A stretch of 13,373 nt of DNA, taken from Bacteroidales bacterium. GTDB taxonomy: Bacteria; Bacteroidota; Bacteroidia; Bacteroidales; F082. This document shows positions 6,686 through 12,840 of the stretch, piece by piece. Both the position numbers and the translations under genes were made by a program. Location: assembly GCA_029933565.1 (NCBI GenBank), contig JAOZNY010000066.1, positions 1 through 13,373 of the forward strand. The letters are read 5' to 3'. Positions within the stretch are counted from its first letter, which is position 1. Each line of letters opens with the position of its first letter. The notes beneath the pieces were generated by a model. That model had not been told where the DNA came from. It was given only the letters and a program-made list of their open reading frames with translations, and ran no database searches.

Positions 6686-7380
6686 AGAAGTTAATAGTAA
6701 TTTTATTGTTGGCTGTAACCGGATATTTTTTGGTTGACAGTTTCATGGATCTGGGGAGAACAGGTCCGGTAGTCGAAACCGGTGTTAAAGATTTTTATCT
6801 CGACAAAACGGTAAGTGAACTAAAAGTTGCAAATACTATTACAAGTATTGTTGTTAACTTCAGGGGTTTTGATACCCTTGGCGAAGTAACAGTATTGTTT
6901 TTAGCCGCAACTGCACTGGGTGGAATTTTATACAAACGCCGTCACCATGTTGGTGAAAGATCGGTACTATTCCCTTCAAGCCCTATCGTAAGAGCAGGTT
7001 CAAAATTATTGTTCCCAGCCATTGTTTTATTAGGTGTTTATGTTTTTATTCACGGACATCTTTCACCTGGTGGAGGTTTTCAGGGAGGTACAATTATAGC
7101 CACAGGCTTTTTGTTGATGCTGTTGGCCTATGATAATTTCTCTGTAAGTCATAATGTGTTGTCTTTTATCGAATCGTTTGCAGGTATCTTTTTTGTTCTT
7201 TTCGGTTTTGCCGGAATGTGGGCGGGAGGAACTTTCCTTGAGAATTTTCTTCCTGTTGGTACCATGAACAACCTCTTCAGTGGTGGTATTATTCCAATAG
7301 TTTACATATTGGTTGGTTTTAAAGTAGCTGCCGAACTTACAGGTTTAATCTACACTGTTTTACACGAAAAAGAAAGTTAG
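6682..7380 (+). CDS. fused MbhE-like plus MnhB/MbhF-like subunit
   Basis: This 232-residue protein joins two modules that are separate genes in hydrogenase-type (mbh) operons. The first (1-85) is MbhE-like: a hydrophobic N-terminus, then 'NFRGFDTLGEVTVLF' (59-73) and a helix ending at 'YKRRHH'. The second (about 100-230) is MnhB/MbhF-like, with the family signature 'HGHLSPGGGFQGG' (124-136) and further helices, including 'LVGFKVAAELTGL' near the end. The frame is continuous through the junction, so this is a true fusion and not two overlapping genes. The same E/F joining is, as I recall, reflected in the 13-gene mbx/mbs operon of Pyrococcus furiosus, compared with 14 genes in mbh. The gene overlaps its upstream neighbour by four bases and lies three bases before the next. 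Confidence 0.9.
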   Translation: MKKLIVILLLAVTGYFLVDSFMDLGRTGPVVETGVKDFYLDKTVSELKVANTITSIVVNFRGFDTLGEVTVLFLAATALGGILYKRRHHVGERSVLFPSSPIVRAGSKLLFPAIVLLGVYVFIHGHLSPGGGFQGGTIIATGFLLMLLAYDNFSVSHNVLSFIESFAGIFFVLFGFAGMWAGGTFLENFLPVGTMNNLFSGGIIPIVYILVGFKVAAELTGLIYTVLHEKES

Positions 7381-7383
7381 GAA

Positions 7384-7758
7384 ATGGAAAATCAAATGTT
7401 CGAAATATTGCGATATGGCATTTATGGAGGCTCAATTTCTTTGATTTTGATTGGTCTTTATGCTGCGCTCACTAAGCGGTCGCTCATAAAAATAGTAATT
7501 GGTCTTTCAATTGTTGATGGTGGGATTCACCTGCTGCTTATTGCAATTGGTTATGTGAAGAATGGTACAGCACCAATTTTTTCACCTGGCTTTGAAAATG
7601 CGGTTGATAGAATGGTTGACCCTGTGCCCCAGGCACTTGTGCTTACTGCCATTGTTATTGGCTTTGCTGTAACTGCTGTTGCATTATCGCTTGTTATCAG
7701 GCTTTACAGACATCATCACACTTTGGAAATCGACGAAATAAAGAATTTGAAATGGTAG
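7384..7758 (+). CDS. mbsG: MnhC/NuoK-type membrane subunit (MbsG-like)
   Basis: This 124-residue protein has three membrane helices and is related to MrpC and to NuoK of complex I. The MrpC-type signature 'VDPVPQALVLTAIVIGFAV' (78-96) is intact. The first two helices include 'SLILIGLYA' and 'IVIGLSIVDGGIHL'. The C-terminus ends in a hydrophilic His-rich stretch ('RHHH', 109-112). It overlaps the next gene by seven bases, which suggests coupled translation. In complex I relatives this subunit links the antiporter-like subunits in the membrane arm. Confidence 0.93.
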   Translation: MENQMFEILRYGIYGGSISLILIGLYAALTKRSLIKIVIGLSIVDGGIHLLLIAIGYVKNGTAPIFSPGFENAVDRMVDPVPQALVLTAIVIGFAVTAVALSLVIRLYRHHHTLEIDEIKNLKW

Positions 7759-9248
7759 GAAGCCCGGTATTATTAATAGCAATTCCACTGTTAGCGGCAT
7801 TTATGATTCCGTTGCTTGGAATGATTTGGAAAGAACTGGTCAGGATTATTCCTGGACTAGTGTTGGCCTTCATGATGATTTCATCGGCCAGTATGTTAAT
7901 GTATGTTACCAATAATGGTACAATAATTCAAACCCTTGCAGGTTGGGAAGCCCCCTGGGGGATTAACCTTGTGTTTAGTCCTCTTACAGCTTTTCTGGCA
8001 ACCCTAATGACTTTTATGGGTTTCATTGTTTGGCTTTACAGTTATAGGTTTAAAAGAAATGTTGACTTTGAACCAGCCAAAAAGTATTTCATCTTCTTGA
8101 TGATGCTCGTGGCAGGTGCTGTTGGAATCGTAATTACAGGTGATATTTTTAACCAGTTTGTATTTATTGAAATAACAGGAATTTCGGCTTATGCTCTTAC
8201 AGCATTTTATACCGGTCGTAATTCGGCTGAGGCTTCATTTAAGTATCTTCTTATGGGTGCTTTGTCATCTTCAGCCTTGCTCATTGCCATTGCAATTATT
8301 TATTCCCAACTGGGTACTTTGAATATGGCTGATATCGCAAGTAAGATACATCTTATGCCTGCAGGTTATAAGGTTACAGCATTAATATTTTTTATGATGG
8401 GTATCGGTATCGAAGCCGAAATATTCCCGCTCAACGGTTGGGCACCCGATGCATATACTGAGGCTCCCGGTCCTATTGGTGCTGCTTTTGCAGGTATAGT
8501 TGTTAAAGCAGGTGTTTATGCCATGGTTCGTATGGTGTTTACATTGTTTGATGTTTCCGGTGCCATGGATATTTTACTTACAATTGGTCTTATTACCTTA
8601 ATTGTTGCCGAAACTGCAGCCATTCGTCAGGAAAAACTTAAAAGAATGCTGGCCTATTCAAGTATTGGTCAAATGGGGCTTGTTTTTGTTGCCTTTGGTA
8701 TTGGTACTCTTGAAGGCGTTTATGCTGCATTATTCCTAATGCTGAACCATGCAATCATTAAACCTCTTCTTTTCCTATCGGGAAGCCAGTTAGTATTCAA
8801 CTCAAAAGAGAAATTGATAAAAGAAGTTAATGGTTTGGGTAAATATATGCCATTCACCGCTGTTTTGTTTGCATTAGGGTCATTTGCAATTGTAGGGCTT
8901 CCTCCTTTTGCAGGTTTCTGGAGTAAACTTTCGGTTCTTACAGCAGCAGCCAACGAAGGTATGTTGCTCATAATTGCTCTCATCCTTATTGTTAGTGTTA
9001 TTGAGATTGTTTATTACTTCAGGGTTGTAAACAGGATTTATTTCTTTGATAAAGCAGAAGATTTAATCCCTCAAAAACCAAGGGTAAATGCAGTTATTGC
9101 AATGAGTGTTCTTGGCGCAATAATACTTATTATCGGGTTTAACCCAGATGTTGTAAGTACTGTTTTGCATAATGCATCAGCCGATTTGATGGATACTCCG
9201 CAATACATTAAAAATGTACTTTCTGCAGGACAATCATTAACCAATTAA
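7752..9248 (+). CDS. mbsH: first MnhD/NuoM-like antiporter subunit (MbsH-like)
   Basis: This 498-residue polytopic proton/ion-translocating subunit has about 14 helices, the usual MrpD length. Visible key residues are the helix-5 glutamate in 'FVFIE' (E140), a helix-8 lysine in 'VVKAG' (K252), a His in 'LNHAIIKPL' (H333, K337) and 'GLPPFAGFWSK' (382-392, K392). The helix-7 position is odd. Most relatives have a lysine in a 'G(F/I)xxKxxxxPLxxW' motif, but here it reads 'GIGIEAEIFPLNGW', with Glu at 221 in the Lys position. Whether this is a subfamily trait or a loss needs an alignment. It is followed by a second, longer antiporter-like gene 11 bp away. Two such pumps are a feature of the MBS/MBX type, whereas Mbh hydrogenase has one. 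Confidence 0.94.
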   Translation: MVGSPVLLIAIPLLAAFMIPLLGMIWKELVRIIPGLVLAFMMISSASMLMYVTNNGTIIQTLAGWEAPWGINLVFSPLTAFLATLMTFMGFIVWLYSYRFKRNVDFEPAKKYFIFLMMLVAGAVGIVITGDIFNQFVFIEITGISAYALTAFYTGRNSAEASFKYLLMGALSSSALLIAIAIIYSQLGTLNMADIASKIHLMPAGYKVTALIFFMMGIGIEAEIFPLNGWAPDAYTEAPGPIGAAFAGIVVKAGVYAMVRMVFTLFDVSGAMDILLTIGLITLIVAETAAIRQEKLKRMLAYSSIGQMGLVFVAFGIGTLEGVYAALFLMLNHAIIKPLLFLSGSQLVFNSKEKLIKEVNGLGKYMPFTAVLFALGSFAIVGLPPFAGFWSKLSVLTAAANEGMLLIIALILIVSVIEIVYYFRVVNRIYFFDKAEDLIPQKPRVNAVIAMSVLGAIILIIGFNPDVVSTVLHNASADLMDTPQYIKNVLSAGQSLTN

Positions 9249-9259
9249 TCCTTGAAAAA

Positions 9260-11113
9260 ATGGAAATGATTTATTTGATATTCGTAATATTTTTAGGAGG
9301 CGCCGCTTTAACATGGTTAAGTGGAAAAATACACCCCATTTTAAGGGATGTTGTATTTCTGGCCTCATTAATTGTCCCTTCTGTTTTATTTTATATGAAC
9401 GTTGAAGTTGGACAAACAGTAAGTTTTAGTTTGATAGGATATAAACTTTCATGGGGAATCAACTACCTTGGATATTTATTTTCTTACATAGTAGTAGGGC
9501 TTGGTGTTCTTGCCGGTTTTTATGCAATTCCTGCAATGAAAGGTAAAAAGAACCTAGGCTTTTTCTATTCAAATTTTGTATTGAGCATAATGTCGATGCT
9601 GGGAATTCTCTTTAGCCGCGACCTTATTTCTTTCTTCATCTTTTGGGAAATAATGACCTGGTCATCGTACCTTATGGTTGTTTTTCAGGGTAAAGATGTT
9701 CAAAAGGTAGGAATTAAATATTTTGTGTTTAGCGCAATAGGTGCTTATGCAATGCTTATGGCGATAGTGATTATTTATTCGCTAAACCAAAGTATGATGA
9801 TAAGTGATTTGGTTTCTTCTTTCGCTTCATTCGATCCAACAATGCAATGGTTAATCCCAATTTTGCTGTTGGTAGGTTTTGGCGTAAAAAGTGCCATGAT
9901 GCCACTTCATGTATGGGCATCAGGTTCATATAGTCATGCACCAATGGCATATACCAGTATTTTCTCAGGTGCACTTTCTAAGATGGGTATTTACGGGATG
10001 GTAATCGTAATGGTTAGCCTTGTTCCAATTATTCCTGAAGGATTTTGGTTAAGAGAAACCATAGCCTGGCTAGGTGCAATAACTGCTGTTGGTGGCACAC
10101 TTTGGGCTGTTGCTCAGGATGATGCCAAAAAACTTCTTGCTTACTCTTCAGTTGCTCAACTTGGATATATAATAGTTGGTGTTGCAGTTGGAACTCCACT
10201 GGCAATGCTTGCTGCTTTGTTTATGGCTGTAATGCATGGTCTTTTTAAAGGAGCATTATTTATGGTAACAGGCGCTGTTGAGCGCCAGACAGGAACCAGC
10301 AATTTTACTGAAGTTACTGGATTAATCAGAAAAATGCCATGGACTTTCCTTGCAGCCTTAATGTCGATTATCGCCCTTGCAGGTATTCCACCTTTAGGAG
10401 GGTTTGTTGGCAAATGGATGCTATACGAATCATTAATTGGTAGCAGTCATTATATTTTGGTTATTGTAATTTTCTTTTCTAGTACAGCAGCATTTCTTTA
10501 TTGTTATAAATTCCTTTTCGGCTTTTTCCTTGGACAAGAAGAAAAAGAGTGGGCTCATGTAAAAGAGGCTCCTGCCATGATGGTAGTGCCGATGCTACTA
10601 CTTGCTTTTGGAACATTTGTTTTGGGTGCTTTCCCCGGATTGATTTTAGATCCAATCAATGCAGGAATGCAAGAAATGGGATTTGCTTCTACACAGGGTA
10701 AATACTGGGAAATGTCGATGTTGTTCAACGAATGGGGAGATCAGATAATGCTGCAACCTATTCTTTATGCAATTATTGCAGTATTTGCATTCTTTGCCAT
10801 TTTCCTTACAATAAAAGGATTTAAAAAAACAAGATATGTTACCACTAAAGATATCAGTTCTTCAGGCGAGGTTCCTTTGGAACATGAAAACTTAACTTTC
10901 AGCGTTAATTTCTTCCAGCCTTTTCTCAGAACTGTTGAGCCACTTATGAAACGCCAGATTGATAAATATTACAATGAATTTGGCCGTGGCATGGAAGCTT
11001 TATTCGATTTTACACGCAGGGTTTACACCGGTAACGGACAAACATATGCGCTTTATGCAGTGATTTTTATAGTAATCCTGCTGATGTTTAAAAACACTTT
11101 GTTTGGATTATAA
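9260..11113 (+). CDS. mbsH': second antiporter-like subunit with C-terminal extension (MbsH'-like)
   Basis: This 617-residue member of the NuoL/NuoM/MrpD/HyfB superfamily has a complete set of classic charged residues: the helix-5 Glu in 'FFIFWE' (E130), the helix-7 Lys in 'GFGVKSAMMPLHVW' (K210), the helix-8 Lys in 'GALSKMG' (K241), the 'MHGLFKGALFM' helix (H326, K330) and 'GGFVGKW' (K385). It is about 120 residues longer than the first H subunit. After residue ~430 it has extra hydrophobic segments, a hydrophilic stretch with 'SSSGEVPLEHENL', an amphipathic stretch with many Arg/Lys (about 550-590) and a final membrane helix (about 597-610). This recalls the C-terminal extensions of NuoL and hydrogenase-4 HyfB. 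It lies 11 bp after the first antiporter subunit and 13 bp before the NuoH-type gene. Confidence 0.93.
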   Translation: MEMIYLIFVIFLGGAALTWLSGKIHPILRDVVFLASLIVPSVLFYMNVEVGQTVSFSLIGYKLSWGINYLGYLFSYIVVGLGVLAGFYAIPAMKGKKNLGFFYSNFVLSIMSMLGILFSRDLISFFIFWEIMTWSSYLMVVFQGKDVQKVGIKYFVFSAIGAYAMLMAIVIIYSLNQSMMISDLVSSFASFDPTMQWLIPILLLVGFGVKSAMMPLHVWASGSYSHAPMAYTSIFSGALSKMGIYGMVIVMVSLVPIIPEGFWLRETIAWLGAITAVGGTLWAVAQDDAKKLLAYSSVAQLGYIIVGVAVGTPLAMLAALFMAVMHGLFKGALFMVTGAVERQTGTSNFTEVTGLIRKMPWTFLAALMSIIALAGIPPLGGFVGKWMLYESLIGSSHYILVIVIFFSSTAAFLYCYKFLFGFFLGQEEKEWAHVKEAPAMMVVPMLLLAFGTFVLGAFPGLILDPINAGMQEMGFASTQGKYWEMSMLFNEWGDQIMLQPILYAIIAVFAFFAIFLTIKGFKKTRYVTTKDISSSGEVPLEHENLTFSVNFFQPFLRTVEPLMKRQIDKYYNEFGRGMEALFDFTRRVYTGNGQTYALYAVIFIVILLMFKNTLFGL

Positions 11114-11126
11114 AAATTAATAACAA

Positions 11127-12035
11127 ATGGAATTAACATTAAATATATTAGGTGCAATAGCAACCATAGTATTAGCCTTTATAGTAGGTATGTCATATGG
11201 TGGTATTGTTAGGAAAATAACCGCAAGAATCCATAATAGAATGGGGCCTCCATGGTATCAAAACTTTATTGATGCCTTTAAACTTATTGGTAAAACAACA
11301 GCTATCAATCATGGTATAATGCAGCACTTCGGACCTGCTTTTGTGATGGTCTCATCAATAGTTTCTTTAATGTTCATCCCCATTTTAAACAATGGTGGAT
11401 GGTTTACAAACCTTAATTTTGATGGCGACCTCATCTTTCTGATTTACATTATGGTTTTTGGTCCTTTGGGAATGGCACTTGGTGCCGGACAAACCGGTAA
11501 CCCTAACTCAGCAATAGGTGTAACGCGTGGTCTTTCGCAAATGGTAGGTTTCGAAATACCTTGGGTGATGGCTTTGGTAGCACTGATGATTCAGTTCGAC
11601 ACAACATCAGTTACAGGTTTAATGGAGGCACAGCACGAAACTGGAAGATGGATGATGTTCACATCACCATTTGCTTTTATTGCCGCCGTTTTAGCAATGC
11701 TTGGAATGTTCCGTTACTCTCCATTCGACATTGTTGGTGCTCCAACTGAGTTAGCATCTGGACCGGTTTCTGAAAACGGTGGAAAATATCTTTTCACCAT
11801 GATGTCATCAGGTTCAATATTTGCTTTTGTAAAACTTACACTTTATGTTGACCTGTTTATGGGTGGAGCCGATAATTTAATCATATTAGTTTTAAAAACT
11901 TTTGCTCTTTATATGGTTCCTGTTTTATACGGAATTGTAAGCCCTCGATACCGTACCGAACAGTCAATAAAATTCTTCTGGGGATGGCCTACATTCTTTG
12001 GTTTTATTGCCATTCTTTATGCAGTATTTGTTTAA
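11127..12035 (+). CDS. mbsM: NuoH-type membrane subunit (MbsM-like)
   Basis: This 302-residue protein has about eight membrane helices. It links the peripheral redox arm to the membrane arm in complex I and its relatives. Signature loops are present: 'ARIHNRMGPP' (33-42) in the first cytoplasmic loop, 'GVTRGLSQMVGFEIP' (131-145), and the acidic 'SPFDIVGAPTELASGP' with SE following (198-215), matching the PFD..EAE.E.V.G...EY region of NuoH. The C-terminal 'SPRYRTEQSIKFFWGW' (272-287) also fits. Its length is close to MbhM/NuoH. It ends the compact membrane-arm part of the operon; the next gene starts 184 bp later, beyond a structured repeat. Confidence 0.95.
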   Translation: MELTLNILGAIATIVLAFIVGMSYGGIVRKITARIHNRMGPPWYQNFIDAFKLIGKTTAINHGIMQHFGPAFVMVSSIVSLMFIPILNNGGWFTNLNFDGDLIFLIYIMVFGPLGMALGAGQTGNPNSAIGVTRGLSQMVGFEIPWVMALVALMIQFDTTSVTGLMEAQHETGRWMMFTSPFAFIAAVLAMLGMFRYSPFDIVGAPTELASGPVSENGGKYLFTMMSSGSIFAFVKLTLYVDLFMGGADNLIILVLKTFALYMVPVLYGIVSPRYRTEQSIKFFWGWPTFFGFIAILYAVFV

Positions 12036-12059
12036 ACTATTTATGTTTTATTTTATGAT

Positions 12060-12184
12060 AGAATTCAAAAAAATAATTACCAATTATCCTCTCTTTGACA
12101 GGGCTGTTCTCCCCTTTGGGGAGATGCCGAAGGCAGAGGGGTTAGGGGTGTGCCATAAGAGCTCCAATTGGTTTTTTGAATTCT
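12060..12184 (+). repeat. 125-bp structured intergenic repeat, copy 2 (inside the operon)
   Basis: Same length, orientation and plan as copy 1 at 1625-1749. The outer arms are AGAATTCAAAAAA (12060-12072) and its perfect complement at 12172-12184, with an inner pair ACCAATT (12079-12085) and AATTGGT (12166-12172) after a bulge. Internal hairpins are TCTCCCC-TTT-GGGGAGA (12108-12124) and TGCC-GAA-GGCA (12125-12135). The first internal hairpin and the outer arms differ in sequence from copy 1 but keep their pairing. The element fills most of the 184-bp gap between the NuoH- and NuoB-type genes and should be part of the operon mRNA. A 64-codon reading frame across it is not credible. Confidence 0.82.
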
Positions 12185-12219
12185 TTGTTTAGGTATTACA
12201 TTAAGTTAAAAAAAGAAAA

Positions 12220-12765
12220 ATGATAAACGATAAAAATTCACAAAAGATAGTCGACATCATCCAAAATTGGGCAAGGAAGCATTCATTGTTTGTACTTGCT
12301 TACGGAACAGGTTGTGGAGCAATTGAAATTCCTCCAACAATGACTTCAAGGTATGATGCTGAGAGATTTGGAATAAGAGGAGCAGCCACTCCACGTCAGG
12401 CCGACGTACTTTTAATTACAGGCTACCTTACTACGAAAACTCTTAAAAGAGTAATTCGTGTTTACGAGCAAATGCAGGATCCAAAATATGTTATTGGTTT
12501 TGGCTCGTGTACCATTAACGGTGGAATGTACTACGATTCGTATAACACCATTAAAGTTCTCGATAAATATCTTCCAGTTGATGTTTACATTAACGGATGC
12601 ATGCCTCGTCCCGAATCTGTTATTTCAGGTTTTGTAAAGCTTCAGCAACTTATTGCTGATGGTAAAGGTAATGGTGCAAAGGAATATAAGGAAAACCTTG
12701 AGTCGTATAGGGCAAATCAAAAAAAGATTATTCCAAATTGGGTAATGCCGGATTATAATTGGTAA
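12220..12765 (+). CDS. mbsJ: NuoB-type iron-sulfur subunit with a three-cysteine cluster site (MbsJ-like)
   Basis: This 181-residue small subunit of the complex I/group 4 hydrogenase family carries the proximal (N2-equivalent) 4Fe-4S cluster. Landmarks are 'LAYGTGCGAIE' (26-36), 'RYDAERFG' (44-51), 'ATPRQADVL' (56-64), 'GFGSC' (93-97) and 'YINGCMPRPE' (123-132). Only three cysteines exist in the whole protein: C32, C97 and C127. Relative to the conserved Glu (E36), complex I has a Cys pair ending three residues before it, and hydrogenases have CxxC ending at the same place. Here that position is Gly33, so one of four cluster ligands is missing. The published P. furiosus MBS structure describes a site-differentiated cluster as its sulfur-reducing centre, which fits. 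The A-rich leader (AAAAAAAGAAAAATG) follows repeat copy 2. Confidence 0.94.
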   Translation: MINDKNSQKIVDIIQNWARKHSLFVLAYGTGCGAIEIPPTMTSRYDAERFGIRGAATPRQADVLLITGYLTTKTLKRVIRVYEQMQDPKYVIGFGSCTINGGMYYDSYNTIKVLDKYLPVDVYINGCMPRPESVISGFVKLQQLIADGKGNGAKEYKENLESYRANQKKIIPNWVMPDYNW

Positions 12766-12767
12766 AT

Positions 12768-12837
12768 GAGTTCAGAGTTTAGGGTTTGGAGTTCAGTGGA
12801 TACACAGAACACCAAACACGGAACCCAAAACACTAAA
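12768..12837 (+). repeat. ten-unit inverted heptamer array between the J- and K-type genes
   Basis: The 70 bases divide exactly into ten 7-mers: GAGTTCA, GAGTTTA, GGGTTTG, GAGTTCA, then a central GTGGATA, then CACAGAA, CACCAAA, CACGGAA, CCCAAAA, CACTAAA. The first four fit G(A/G)GTT(C/T)(A/G). The last five, read on the other strand, fit TT(T/C)NG(G/T)G, a related phase of the same unit. The two halves can pair, best as GTTTGGAGTTC (12784-12794) with GAACACCAAAC (12807-12817), one mismatch. It begins two bases after the J-type stop and ends three bases before the K-type ATG. Confidence 0.7.
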
Positions 12838-12840
12838 AAA

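Noticed and set aside
5265..7758. Stand-alone Mrp (Mnh) Na+/H+ antiporter operon
   Set aside because: Mrp-type E, F, G, B, C and D subunits are present, but the run continues without a break into NuoH-, NuoB- and NuoC-type genes and no full MrpA is seen, so a redox-driven Mbh/Mbs-type complex fits better.
11998..12192. 64-codon frame on the + strand across the M-J gap
   Set aside because: It overlaps the NuoH-type gene and the structured repeat; its content is explained by the repeat.
12220..12765. Group 4 [NiFe]-hydrogenase small subunit
   Set aside because: The hydrogenase CxGC motif is absent; the position of its second Cys is Gly. Two pump genes also fit MBS better. The large subunit lies outside the window, so this is a strong but not final rejection.
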